Notes: generated by a model from the sequence alone, not told the origin. Positions 35,423-44,312 are shown, counted from the stretch's first letter. The stretch is 64,000 bases of DNA from JAFDVL01 sp031409955 (GCA_031409955.1 JANNYF010000152.1:1-64000); one strand, 5' to 3'. Numbers and translations are program-made.

Positions 35423-35959
35423 ATGAGTTGCTGTCATCAATGCCGGAACGAAAATTTGACGGGCGCAGAATTTTGCGATGAATGTGGTGCGCGTATGCAA
35501 ATCCTGCTGGCGCAAGCCCTGGTTCCGCCGCCCCCGCCGAGCTTTTTATGTGACGATTTGAAGCCAAGTCCGGCGCGCCCGATTTCTCCCATCAGCAGAT
35601 TGTTTGAAGATGAGGAAGAAGTGGTGAGTGGCAATGCGCGTCTGGTATTGATCGTGGCAGGGCGCGCGGGCAAAGAGTTTTCGCTCTCGAGGGCAGAGAT
35701 GTTGATCGGGCGGTGGGATGCAGCGCGCGGGATTTTCCCCGATGTGGATTTGGATGATGCCGATCTGGAAACCAAAGTCTCGCGGCGACATGCACGCATC
35801 TTCAGCCAAAACAATCAATTTTGGATTGAAGATTTGGGCAGCCTCAACGGCACGGTCGTCAATCGCCAACATCGCCTGCAACGCGGGCAACCGTATTTAC
35901 TCAAAGACGGAGACGAAATTATCGTCGGCAAGACCTTTCTGAAATTTAGCCTTGTGTAG
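35423..35959 (+). CDS. zinc-ribbon FHA-domain protein
   Basis: Small adaptor of 178 residues. An N-terminal zinc ribbon has Cys at 4, 7, 18 and 21 (CHQC ... CDEC), a short Pro-rich linker follows, and an FHA domain occupies about 85-178 with LIGRWDAARG, VSRRHARI and DLGSLNGTVVN, the residues that bind phosphothreonine peptides. It is the first of six genes encoding FHA or related signalling proteins. The ATG at 35423 aligns its ribbon exactly with those of two other proteins of the cluster, which supports this start over the upstream alternative. The kinase gene begins four bases after its stop. Confidence 0.88.
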   Translation: MSCCHQCRNENLTGAEFCDECGARMQILLAQALVPPPPPSFLCDDLKPSPARPISPISRLFEDEEEVVSGNARLVLIVAGRAGKEFSLSRAEMLIGRWDAARGIFPDVDLDDADLETKVSRRHARIFSQNNQFWIEDLGSLNGTVVNRQHRLQRGQPYLLKDGDEIIVGKTFLKFSLV

Positions 35960-35963
35960 CGCT

Positions 35964-37481
35964 ATGCCTTACTGTTCCCATTGTGGCAATCAGACTGGAA
36001 CCGGAGACCCCTACTGCGGCGAATGTGGCGCACGGCAGGAAGCGGTCGCCATGCCTTCGACGCCACTGGTCACGCCGCCCAAACCAAGGGGCAGCGTCAA
36101 CAATGCGCCGATGAACTTTCAGCTTGCACCGGGGACGGTGTTGGCAGATCGCTATCAAATCCAGCAACGTGTGGGCGGCGGCGGCATGGGGTCGGTGTAC
36201 AAAGCGACCGATCGCAATCTGGCGCAGCGCGTGGTGGCGGTCAAAGAAATGATCGAACTCTTCGCCGATCAAACCGCCCGCGCTAAAGCCATTGAAGATT
36301 TCAAGCGCGAATCCGAATTGCTGGCACGGATGGAGCATCCTTCGATTCCGACAATTTATGATTACTTCTTTGATCTGACGCGAGGCCGCTATTATCTGGT
36401 GATGAAGTTCATAGATGGCGGCGATCTCGCCACCTATCATCAAGCGGCGAAAGGCATCGTGGATGAAATAACCGTCACGCGCTGGGCGGTGCAAATCTGT
36501 GAGGTGCTGGATTATATCCACTCGCAAACGCCGCCGCTGATTTATCGAGACTTGAAGCCGGCGAATTTAATGCTGGATGCCCGCACGCAACGTGTGATGT
36601 TGGTGGACTTCGGCATCGCGCGCATTGTGGCTCCGACGCAGAAAGGTGTCACGGCAGTTGGCACCATGGGCTACGCGCCACCGGAGCTGTTTGCCGGCAA
36701 GGCGACACCCGCTTCCGACTTGTATTCATTGGGCGCGACGATGTTTCATCTGCTGACCGGCAAAGACCCACAGGACAACCCGCTGTTGATTTTCGACTTT
36801 ACAAAAAACCCCACGCCGCGCGCCATTAATCCGGCGCTCACCGAATGCATGGAACAAATCATTTGCCGCGCTGTTGAGCATGAGGCTTTAGCGCGGTTCC
36901 CCACCGCCCGGGCTTTTGGCCTGGCATTGGAAGCGCACCTCAACGATCTCAAGGCTGACAACGTCACCAGCGCCATTCCAATCATGGTCAGCGCCGCCCC
37001 GGTAATTGACCCGGTAATTGAAAGGCTTGAGGAGAGCGCACAACCGGCGGTGCCTGCGCCGTTGACTTGCGTTACTTGCAGCGAAGAGATTAGTCTAGGT
37101 GATCTGTTCTGCCCGTATTGTGGAACCGTATTGCAACGCGGTCAACGCATCACAGCCCGACTGATAGTGTTTGGAACCAATGAAATCGCAGCGCAATTCC
37201 CGCTGGATGTGGAAGGCGAACATCTGATCGGTCGCCCGGATCCGCACAATGGCGTCATTCCTGCCGTAGACCTTTCGCGCTACGATAAAGGCGGTGGTGT
37301 TTCACGGCGTCACGCACGGATTATTACGCGTGGTCAGCAATTTATTATTGAAGATTTAGGCAGCAGCAATGGCACGTTCATCAACGACAAACTCCAACTG
37401 GGACCGTCTGTGCAACACGTGCTGCGAAGCGGCGACCTGGTGCGTCTCGGCAGTACACAACTCCGGTTTATGATTAACTGA
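35964..37481 (+). CDS. Ser/Thr protein kinase with two zinc ribbons and FHA domain
   Basis: PknB-type kinase of 505 residues. The domain order is zinc ribbon (Cys4, 7, 18, 21), kinase (about 64-335), second zinc ribbon (CVTC ... CPYC, about 372-391), and C-terminal FHA (LIGRPDPHNG, VSRRHARI, SSNGTFIND). Kinase motifs are GGGGMGSVY, Lys94 in AVKEM, YRDLKPANLM (194-203) and DFG (215-217). The usual His of HRD is Tyr, which is known in some bacterial kinases and need not abolish activity. No transmembrane helix was found, unlike many PknB proteins, so it is soluble. It is the likely phosphate writer of the cluster, and its own FHA may read the mark. Confidence 0.92.
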   Translation: MPYCSHCGNQTGTGDPYCGECGARQEAVAMPSTPLVTPPKPRGSVNNAPMNFQLAPGTVLADRYQIQQRVGGGGMGSVYKATDRNLAQRVVAVKEMIELFADQTARAKAIEDFKRESELLARMEHPSIPTIYDYFFDLTRGRYYLVMKFIDGGDLATYHQAAKGIVDEITVTRWAVQICEVLDYIHSQTPPLIYRDLKPANLMLDARTQRVMLVDFGIARIVAPTQKGVTAVGTMGYAPPELFAGKATPASDLYSLGATMFHLLTGKDPQDNPLLIFDFTKNPTPRAINPALTECMEQIICRAVEHEALARFPTARAFGLALEAHLNDLKADNVTSAIPIMVSAAPVIDPVIERLEESAQPAVPAPLTCVTCSEEISLGDLFCPYCGTVLQRGQRITARLIVFGTNEIAAQFPLDVEGEHLIGRPDPHNGVIPAVDLSRYDKGGGVSRRHARIITRGQQFIIEDLGSSNGTFINDKLQLGPSVQHVLRSGDLVRLGSTQLRFMIN

Positions 37482-37545
37482 TAGTTGGGTTTTGGATTTT
37501 GGATTTCAACCCTCCAATGTCAAATCCCAGTAGCCCCCAAATACG

Positions 37546-38043
37546 ATGAAGACTTCATCCGAAACTATTTTCACGGTTCCGCCAAAGGTAAGCGAGAATC
37601 CGTTTGTCCAGAAAATCCCGACGCGGACGGAAGCCCCGGCTAGTCTAGGCCTACGAGCAGCGGCTTTTTTAGTGGATTACATTTTGACACTGCTCATTCT
37701 GGGCGTCGCGATCTCGCTGGCGATGATTTTCAAGAACGCCTTCCCCAGCGTTGCCAGTTGGATCATCAATCTCGGTTATGTGGCAATGCTGGGCTTCGTG
37801 GTGTGGAACTGGGGATATTTGAATGTGCGGGATGGGCAGCGCATCGGGCAACGCCTGGTCGGAGTCAAAATCACCTGCGCGGACGGTAGTGTTTTGGGAT
37901 ACCGCACGATTGTGCTGCGGCATTTGCTGGGATATCCGCTCTCTTTGCTGTGTGTGGGGCTGGGGTTTTTATGGATCATTCTGGATCCGAAACAGCGCGG
38001 CTGGCACGACAAGCTGGCGGGCACCTTGGTTGTTAAGAGTTAG
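37546..38043 (+). CDS. RDD family membrane protein
   Basis: RDD-domain protein of 165 residues with three hydrophobic stretches. The first carries the motif region LGLRAAAFLVDYILTLLILG, the third is LLGYPLSLLCVGLGFLWIIL, and the connecting loop holds NVRDGQRIGQRLVGVKITC, all typical. RDD proteins are small membrane proteins of uncertain role, in some cases linked to ion transport, and are often found beside Ser/Thr kinases. The N-terminal ~35 residues contain several Ser/Thr that could be phosphorylated, which is an inference. A short GGATTTT-type repeat (37488-37507) lies in the spacer before it, and no Shine-Dalgarno is evident. Confidence 0.88.
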   Translation: MKTSSETIFTVPPKVSENPFVQKIPTRTEAPASLGLRAAAFLVDYILTLLILGVAISLAMIFKNAFPSVASWIINLGYVAMLGFVVWNWGYLNVRDGQRIGQRLVGVKITCADGSVLGYRTIVLRHLLGYPLSLLCVGLGFLWIILDPKQRGWHDKLAGTLVVKS

Positions 38044-38091
38044 CAGTGACGGATGAGATCGCCCCATCATCCGCTGTTCGAGGTAACAAGT

Positions 38092-39246
38092 ATGCTCAAT
38101 TGTGGGAAATGTGGAGCATCGGTCACGGAAACGGCGATTTATTGTGCAAGTTGCGGTCAGCGCCTGGCGGCGAACACTTCGTCAGCAACAGACGCTAAAT
38201 CAGACTCTCCCCTAACCAAAGCCGCCAGCGCATTAGCCAAAGCTTCCGGGCTGGCAAAATCGCAACCGAACCCGCGCTTTGGTTTGCTGGTGCGCGGGCT
38301 TTCCATTGTGGCTGGCGTCGTGCTGGCGTTCAGCGCGTATCTGGTCTATCGCAATCAAAGCTCGGTGGGCGGCACTCCGCCTGTCCTCAATATTGTCGCG
38401 CCGTTGGATAAATTCAACCGCCTGGTACAAGCCGGGAAACTCAGCGCCGAACAGGGGGATTTCAAAGCGGCGATTGTGAACTTCGAGGAAGCCGAAAAGC
38501 TGGTTCCCAACGATACGGATGTGCTGAAAAAGCTGGCGGATTTTTACTCCACCAATGGGCAGGTAGATAACGCCGTGGCCAAATATTCCCGCATTGTCGA
38601 GCTGGATCCAAAAAATGTCGAAGCGCGGTACCAACGGGCGGAAATCCACATGACGCGGGGCTTCTGGAAGGAAGCGGTCGAAGACCTTCAGTATCTGGCC
38701 AGCAATGCTGCTCATACTGAGCAAGGCAACCTCGCGCGGCAAATTCTCGGCGGTGGCTTCACCGCCAAACGCACGATTGAGTCATTGCCCGAAAAACATG
38801 CTTTGGCAAGAGGGCGCGGCAAACGCGGGCTGCAATTACCCGAAGTGAATGACACGCCGCCGCAGTTGGCGCTCACCTTGCCCAAGCTGGTCAATGGCGT
38901 CCCGGTGGCTCCGCTCAGCGCTTCGCCTTCCTCCGAGGAATATACCGGTGCCAGTGTCCTGGCGAAACGGCACAAAGACAAAGGGCAATATTATCTCAAC
39001 GCCAGGATGTATTATTCCGCCATCAAAGAGCTGCAAAACGCGCGCCAATTGACATTTGATGACAGCGATCTCAATTATCTGTTGGGACAAGCCCACGATG
39101 GGTTGAAGCAGTACCCGCAAGCGCGCAAATTTTATGAGCAGTGTGACAGCGGCGTGTATGTTCAGGTCGCCCGCGGAGCCGCCCAACAAGCCCGGAAAAA
39201 CGAACAAAAACAAGCGAAGAAAACCCGCGAGAAAACGGACGATTAG
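38092..39246 (+). CDS. zinc-ribbon, single-span membrane TPR protein
   Basis: The protein has 384 residues with an N-terminal zinc ribbon (Cys4, 7, 18, 21), a Ser/Ala-rich linker, one transmembrane helix (GLSIVAGVVLAFSAYLVY, about 80-97), then TPR-like repeats (DFKAAIVNFEEAEKLVPNDT, VDNAVAKYSRIVELDPKNVE, and a further pair near the C-terminus) and a Lys-rich tail. The ribbon is cytoplasmic and the repeats extracytoplasmic if the positive-inside rule holds. It could carry the kinase signal across the membrane. The ribbon spacing is identical to the FHA protein and the kinase. GAGG precedes the ATG. Confidence 0.85.
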   Translation: MLNCGKCGASVTETAIYCASCGQRLAANTSSATDAKSDSPLTKAASALAKASGLAKSQPNPRFGLLVRGLSIVAGVVLAFSAYLVYRNQSSVGGTPPVLNIVAPLDKFNRLVQAGKLSAEQGDFKAAIVNFEEAEKLVPNDTDVLKKLADFYSTNGQVDNAVAKYSRIVELDPKNVEARYQRAEIHMTRGFWKEAVEDLQYLASNAAHTEQGNLARQILGGGFTAKRTIESLPEKHALARGRGKRGLQLPEVNDTPPQLALTLPKLVNGVPVAPLSASPSSEEYTGASVLAKRHKDKGQYYLNARMYYSAIKELQNARQLTFDDSDLNYLLGQAHDGLKQYPQARKFYEQCDSGVYVQVARGAAQQARKNEQKQAKKTREKTDD

Positions 39247-39327
39247 CCATTAGTTATTAGCTCCATCGGTGGCAAAGTCCTAAAGCTAATTGCTAACAGC
39301 TAATCGCTAATCTACTAACAGCTAACA
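39244..39327. repeat. tandem GCTAATC/GCTAACA repeat with inverted copy
   Basis: After the TPR gene stop the word CCATTAGTTATTAGCTCC (39248-39265) faces a period-7 array built from GCTAATT, GCTAACA, GCTAATC and GCTAACA (39285-39325). The spacer is almost filled by this element, which ends five bases before the next ATG and leaves no room for a standard ribosome site. Confidence 0.65.
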
Positions 39328-39330
39328 TTT

Positions 39331-41064
39331 ATGCCACGCCTCCTTGTCAAAACCGGCTCTGCCAACGCTGATTCGATAGTTGAATTACAACGCCTGCGCA
39401 CCACGATTGGTCGTTCGGTGCGCAATGATTTGTGGACCGACGATCCCTTTACCTCGCGCCTGCACTCCGAAATTCGGCAGCGCGGCGATGGCTTCTGGCT
39501 CTCAGATTCGGGCAGCGCCAACGGCACGTATCTGAATGGTGCGCGGCTGACGGCTCCAGTCATGTTGCGCGAGCGCGATGTGTTCCGCGTGGGCGAAACC
39601 GAAATCGTTTATGTCGAAAGCGACGAGACAGCGCCGTTGCGGGGGCAAACCGGCGTGTTGATTACGCCTGCTTCAGAAGCCACACAAATCAAACCGGAAG
39701 CCACGATTGTTGCCAGCGCGAAAACCGCTGTGACGGCGGTGTCCCAAGTGCTTTCCGCGATTGACATCAATCAAACCACGGTCAGCGGCATGCCGCATGT
39801 GGCCGACACATCTGCCGACCTGCTGGCCGTCATCAGCCGCGTGAGTGTGGCGTTGCTCTCCTCGCGCTCGCTGGACGACACCTTAACGCAAGTTCTGGAT
39901 TTCGTGTTTGAAGCGTTGCCAGCGGATCGCGGCTACCTGATGCTGTTTGAAAAAGCGTCGGCGCGCGCGGAGCCGGAATTGATTTGCAAGGCGTTGAAAA
40001 CGCGCAAGCCGATCCCGGCGTCCGAACAACCCGAAGTCAAAATCAGTCACTCGATTTCCGAGCAGGTTCTCAAACAAGGCAATTCCATTTTGACGTCCGA
40101 TGCGCAACACGATCCGCGCTTTCAGCAAAATCAATCCATCGTGTTGAGCGGCATTCGCTCTGTGATGGCGGTGCCGTTGGCGATTGAAGGTCGCATCCTC
40201 GGCATGATTTATGTGGACAGTTCGTTTGGCACGAATCGCTTCACCGAACCGCAGTTGCAATTGCTGACCTTGATTGCAGGCGTCGCCACGATTCGCATTG
40301 ATAACGCGCGCCTGTTGGAATTGCAGGTCGAGCAAAAGCGCCTGGCCAACGAATTGGCCGTTGCCAGCGAGATTCAATTGCGCCTGCACCCAGCCCATCC
40401 GCCGCAGATCGCAGGCTACAATATGATCGGCGTGAGCTTTCCGTGTTACGAGGTCGGCGGCGATTACTTCGATTTTATCGAACGCAAAGACAAGCGCTAC
40501 ACAATTGCCCTGGGCGATGTGTCGGGCAAAGGAACGGGCGCGGCGTTATTGATGACTTCGCTGCACGCCGCCGTGCGCGCCTACGTCACCACCCCGGCCT
40601 CCGCCCCCGAAGTCGTGTCGCAAATCAATCAATACATCTACGACAACACGCCGTCGAATCGCTACATCACGTTTTTCTACAGTGAACTTGATCCCAAAAC
40701 GCATCAACTGACCTACGTCAACGCCGGGCATAATCCGCCGCTGCTGGTGCGCGCCTCCGGCGAGGTCGAAGAGCTGGATGTGGGCGGCTTCCCCGTTGGG
40801 ATTATGCCGTTTGGAGAATACCTGGAAGCCACGGTGCAATTGAACTCCGGCGATGTGCTGATTATTTATTCCGACGGCGTGACCGAAAGCGTCAACGAAA
40901 ATGACGATGAGTTTGGCGAGCAACGCCTGATCGAAGTCATGCAAAAAAATCGCACCCGCACCGCTGCTGGCATCCGTGACCGCATTGATGAAGCGCTCAC
41001 CCGTTTTGTGGGCAAAGCGAAATCTGTGGATGATTTGACCATGGTCATTGTGAAGCGGGAGTAG
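39331..41064 (+). CDS. FHA-GAF-SpoIIE phosphatase
   Basis: Three-domain protein of 577 residues. An N-terminal FHA domain (about 1-95, TTIGRSVRND, TSRLHSEI, SGSANGTYLNG) is followed by GAF (about 165-330, with ADRGYLMLFEK and IRSVMAVPLAIEGRILGMIY), a short coiled linker (LEVEQKRLANELAVASEIQL-like), and a C-terminal SpoIIE/PP2C phosphatase (about 360-577). The phosphatase metal residues sit in YEVGGDYFDF, GDVSGKGTGAALLM, YSDGVTESV and VDDLTMVIV. It should dephosphorylate Ser/Thr proteins in response to a GAF ligand. Within this cluster it is the likely eraser opposite the kinase, with its FHA directing it to phosphorylated partners. Confidence 0.92.
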   Translation: MPRLLVKTGSANADSIVELQRLRTTIGRSVRNDLWTDDPFTSRLHSEIRQRGDGFWLSDSGSANGTYLNGARLTAPVMLRERDVFRVGETEIVYVESDETAPLRGQTGVLITPASEATQIKPEATIVASAKTAVTAVSQVLSAIDINQTTVSGMPHVADTSADLLAVISRVSVALLSSRSLDDTLTQVLDFVFEALPADRGYLMLFEKASARAEPELICKALKTRKPIPASEQPEVKISHSISEQVLKQGNSILTSDAQHDPRFQQNQSIVLSGIRSVMAVPLAIEGRILGMIYVDSSFGTNRFTEPQLQLLTLIAGVATIRIDNARLLELQVEQKRLANELAVASEIQLRLHPAHPPQIAGYNMIGVSFPCYEVGGDYFDFIERKDKRYTIALGDVSGKGTGAALLMTSLHAAVRAYVTTPASAPEVVSQINQYIYDNTPSNRYITFFYSELDPKTHQLTYVNAGHNPPLLVRASGEVEELDVGGFPVGIMPFGEYLEATVQLNSGDVLIIYSDGVTESVNENDDEFGEQRLIEVMQKNRTRTAAGIRDRIDEALTRFVGKAKSVDDLTMVIVKRE

Positions 41065-41072
41065 GATTGGTC

Positions 41073-41167
41073 AAGAGAGTCAGAGAGTCTGGAGAGTCGT
41101 GAAAATCTCGGACTCTCCAGACTCTCTGGACTCTATAAACTCTCCAGACTCCCTGACTCTCCAGACT
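41073..41167. repeat. period-9 GACTCTCCA repeat with inverted copy
   Basis: AGAGAGTCAGAGAGTCTGGA and the following GAGTC words (41073-41099) face a period-9 array GACTCTCCA/GACTCTCTG/GACTCTATA (41111-41167). The unit is the same family as the elements in the flagellar spacers at 53381-53465 and 54626-54693. It ends a few bases before the PrsW ATG. Confidence 0.75.
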
Positions 41168-41171
41168 TTTC

Positions 41172-42389
41172 ATGCTTACCTCCTACCTCCTGATTCCTCT
41201 GCTCTCTCTTGCGCCCTGTGTTTTGTGGCTGTGGTATTTCTACAGCCGGAGCCTCTACAAACGCCCGTCGTTGCGGGTGATTGCTCTGACGTTTCTGCTG
41301 GGCAGTGTGGCGACGCTGATTGCGATTCCGCTGAATTTATGGGGGCAATCGCTGTTTCTGAATCTGTTCGGCCCCGGCGTTTGGACACGCGTGCTGGTGC
41401 TGTTTCTGGTGGTTGGCCCGGTCGAAGAATTGTGCAAACTTTTAGCGGTTGCAGTGTATGCCTATCGTCGCCGCGAATTCGATGAACCGTTGGATGGTGT
41501 GATTTACAGCGCGACTGGCGCACTTGGTTTTGCCGCCATCGAGAACGTCATTTACCTGTCACAAAACAACCCGCTGTTGGTGTTGTTGCGCGGCCCGCTG
41601 TCCAATCCGGGACACGCGCTGTTTTCTTCGTTCTGGGGCATGAGTTTGAGCCGTGCGAAATCCGCCCCGAATATGGTTACGCAACGCTTTCCCATTATCC
41701 TGCGCGGGTGGGTGATCGCATCGCTGCTGCACAGCACCTTTGATGTATTGTTATTGGCTTCGGAACGCATCAGCATCCTGCTGTTTTACGTCGTCATCGC
41801 CGCGTTAGTTGCCTTGTTTTTCTGGGTGCGCAAGCAGATTCGTTTTCACCGCGATACATCGCCGCACCGCGAAGGCACAATGCTTTTGCAGATTATCAAC
41901 CTCTGCGAAAACTGCGGCACGAAAGGCATCGCGGGCGAGCCGTGCCTGAAATGTCAGAGCATTGTTCCCGCGCCGCCGGACTCACCCGTTTGCCCGGTCT
42001 GCGCTTCGATCAATCGCGCCGAAGCGAATTTCTGTTTGCGTTGCGGCGCGAATCTGAAATTGACGGCAGCAGAGAATTTGGATCATCGCCCGCATTTGAT
42101 TTCTGTCTCCACCGAAGGACAGGAATCACTGGCCTGCATTTTGAATCGCAACGAAATCTTTATTGGGCGCACGCTGAACAACGATTTCGTGATTGAGCAT
42201 CCGTCCGTTTCCAAACGCCACGCCCAAATCACGGCCACCAACGGCACCCACACGGTCACTGATTTAGCCAGCAGCAACGGCACCTTCATCAACGGGCAGC
42301 GCATCTCAACCACCACCAAACTTGAAGACGGTTGTGAAGTCCGCTTCGGGCGCGCGCGCTACGTCTACCGCCAAAACCGAAGCCAATAG
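41172..42389 (+). CDS. PrsW-type intramembrane protease fused to zinc ribbons and FHA
   Basis: The protein has 405 residues. Residues about 1-225 hold eight or so hydrophobic helices with the PrsW metalloprotease motifs GPVEELCKLLAV (Glu-Glu-x-x-Lys), GFAAIENVIYL and NPGHALFSSFWGM plus a later LHSTFDVLLL His. Next is a cytoplasmic part with two zinc-ribbon pairs (CENC ... CLKC and CPVC ... CLRC), then a C-terminal FHA domain (FIGRTLNNDF, SVSKRHAQI, SSNGTFINGQ). PrsW is known to cut anti-sigma factors. The FHA fusion suggests that phosphothreonine binding recruits or gates the protease. It ends the six-gene signalling block and has no visible Shine-Dalgarno. Confidence 0.88.
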   Translation: MLTSYLLIPLLSLAPCVLWLWYFYSRSLYKRPSLRVIALTFLLGSVATLIAIPLNLWGQSLFLNLFGPGVWTRVLVLFLVVGPVEELCKLLAVAVYAYRRREFDEPLDGVIYSATGALGFAAIENVIYLSQNNPLLVLLRGPLSNPGHALFSSFWGMSLSRAKSAPNMVTQRFPIILRGWVIASLLHSTFDVLLLASERISILLFYVVIAALVALFFWVRKQIRFHRDTSPHREGTMLLQIINLCENCGTKGIAGEPCLKCQSIVPAPPDSPVCPVCASINRAEANFCLRCGANLKLTAAENLDHRPHLISVSTEGQESLACILNRNEIFIGRTLNNDFVIEHPSVSKRHAQITATNGTHTVTDLASSNGTFINGQRISTTTKLEDGCEVRFGRARYVYRQNRSQ

Positions 42390-42486
42390 CGATGGTTGCC
42401 CTCTTGCTCTCTCCCTCTTTCGCCCCGTCCCTCTTTCTCTCCCTCCTGCGCACTGGTACAATGCGCCTCTGATCCCCGAAGACCTA

Positions 42487-42684
42487 ATGGAACTTATGCT
42501 GCCGTTAAAGCACGTGACCGAACAAGACAAGCGCGCGTTGACTTTATACTTTGCCATCGCGTTGCTCGGCGCGGCGTGTGTGGTTTTTGCAATGCTGTAC
42601 AAAGCAGATTTTCACGTCGGTAAAAAAGCGGACGCCGAACAATCACCAACCCCCGCGCCAAAGCCAACGCCCCGCAATCGCTAA
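42487..42684 (+). CDS. small single-span membrane protein
   Basis: Predicted protein of 65 residues beginning MELMLPLKHVTEQDKRALTL, with one transmembrane helix (LYFAIALLGAACVVFAMLY, about 20-38) and a short Lys/Pro-rich tail (PTPAPKPTPRNR). No family recognised. Its TAA overlaps the ATG of lnt as TAATG, which strongly suggests coupled translation and supports it as a real gene. A larger upstream reading of the same frame would overlap the PrsW gene and is rejected. A chaperone-like or regulatory role for Lnt is only a guess. Confidence 0.6.
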   Translation: MELMLPLKHVTEQDKRALTLYFAIALLGAACVVFAMLYKADFHVGKKADAEQSPTPAPKPTPRNR

Positions 42685-44312
42685 TGAATATTGCCTCCCG
42701 CCGCATTTATCACTGGCTCGCCGCCGTTGTCTCAGGAGCGTTGCTGGTGCTGTCCTTCCCCAAATTTGAGTTCAGTTTTTTAGCCTGGATCGCACTTGCG
42801 CCCTTGTTGTTTGTGCTGACACAAGCTGAGCAAACCTTGCGCCGAGCATTTGGCTTGGGCTGGGTCACAGGCTTCGTGTTTTTCTTTTTCTCATGCAACT
42901 GGATCACGCATTCGATGATTCGGTATGGCGGAATGAATGTGGGTTTGGCGTATGCGGTCGCAGTGCTGTTCAGCGCAATTATCGGATTGTTCCCGGCGCT
43001 GTTTGCACTGGCGACGGTGCGCTTGCAAAAAGTTTTCGGGCTTTGGGCGTTGGGTGCTACGCCGTTGCTTTGGGTAGCGACGGAATGGTTGCGAGCAATA
43101 ATGACCGGCGTAACGTGGAATGCGCTGGGCGTGTCGCAAGGCAGTCAGTTTACGGTTGCACGTTTCGCGCAAATCGGCGGGGTTGAGTTAATTAGTTGCA
43201 GTCTTGTTGCGACAAGTGCTGCGCTGATATTGCTGATGAACATCAAAACCCCAGCGGCAAAACGAATCCTCGTACTATTTTTATTCGTGGCGCTGGCATT
43301 TGTGCTGGTGGAGCGGGGAACTGCTCCGTCCCCCTTCACTAAAGTTAAGCCAATCGAAATCGCTGTCGCAGGCATTCAGCCCAACCTGCCGGTTGACATC
43401 CTGACGCATCCCGATGAATTCACACAGCGCAACACCAGTGGGCTGGAAACAAATCTCAAGCTCACGCGAGATGCCATCAATGAAACCCCGAACAAAAAAG
43501 CCGACCTCATCGTGTGGGCGGAATCGCCGCTCGTGCTGAATTACGAACAGGACGAAACCGCGCGGAACAAACTCAATGCGCTGGCCAAAGAGTACAACGC
43601 ACATCTGCTTTTCAGTGCATTGGGACGCGATGGCGAGCAGGTTTACAACAGCGTACAAACGATTACACCGAACGACAAAGCACTGAAACGCTACGACAAA
43701 ATGCGTCTCGTACCGTTTGGCGAATACGTGCCGTTGCGGGCGGTACTGGGCTGGTTCGTACCCGCGATGATTGGTGATTTCACGCCGGGCAACACGGCGA
43801 CGGTCAATTCGCTCAAGCTGGCGACAGAAGTTTCGGTTGTCCAAAACGATGAGACGAACGGCGAAGTGGCGCTCGAACGCACGACGAGTTTCGTCAAAGT
43901 CGGCACCTTCATTTGCTACGAAGCGGCTTATCCCAATCTGGTGCGGCAATTTGTTAACAACGGCGCAACGCTGCTCATCAATGTTTCTGACGATGCGTGG
44001 TTTGGGAATTCTGCCGGAGCCGTGCAGCATCTGAATCACGCGCGCATGCGAGCGATTGAAAACAACCGCGATATTGTGCGCGTCACCAACAGCGGCGTTT
44101 CGGCCTTGATTACCGCGACTGGCGAAGTCGTTGCTCCCTTGCCGATGTTCGCCGCAGCCAGCAAAGTGTGGACGGCGGAAGAGCGCAAAGGTTTGACGTT
44201 CTATGCGCGGTACGGCGATTGGTTCGCCATGCTGAGCGTGGTCATTACAGCTATCGCCATTGGGGCCAGCTTCGTTTATCATTCGCGCGCCCCAGAAAAA
44301 TCTCAGATTTGA
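42684..44312 (+). CDS. lnt: apolipoprotein N-acyltransferase
   Basis: Inner-membrane enzyme that N-acylates the lipoprotein amino-terminal Cys using phospholipid, the last step of lipoprotein maturation in Gram-negative cells. Of 542 residues, the first ~200 form about six to eight helices, and the periplasmic nitrilase domain follows with the Glu-Lys-Cys triad in LIVWAESPLVLNY, YDKMRLVPFGEYVPLR and TFICYEAAYPNLVRQF. NVSDDAWFGNSAGAVQHLNH is also a family hallmark. The stop codon lies inside a heptamer repeat that fills the following spacer, so the last residues may derive from repeat insertion. Confidence 0.95.
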   Translation: MNIASRRIYHWLAAVVSGALLVLSFPKFEFSFLAWIALAPLLFVLTQAEQTLRRAFGLGWVTGFVFFFFSCNWITHSMIRYGGMNVGLAYAVAVLFSAIIGLFPALFALATVRLQKVFGLWALGATPLLWVATEWLRAIMTGVTWNALGVSQGSQFTVARFAQIGGVELISCSLVATSAALILLMNIKTPAAKRILVLFLFVALAFVLVERGTAPSPFTKVKPIEIAVAGIQPNLPVDILTHPDEFTQRNTSGLETNLKLTRDAINETPNKKADLIVWAESPLVLNYEQDETARNKLNALAKEYNAHLLFSALGRDGEQVYNSVQTITPNDKALKRYDKMRLVPFGEYVPLRAVLGWFVPAMIGDFTPGNTATVNSLKLATEVSVVQNDETNGEVALERTTSFVKVGTFICYEAAYPNLVRQFVNNGATLLINVSDDAWFGNSAGAVQHLNHARMRAIENNRDIVRVTNSGVSALITATGEVVAPLPMFAAASKVWTAEERKGLTFYARYGDWFAMLSVVITAIAIGASFVYHSRAPEKSQI

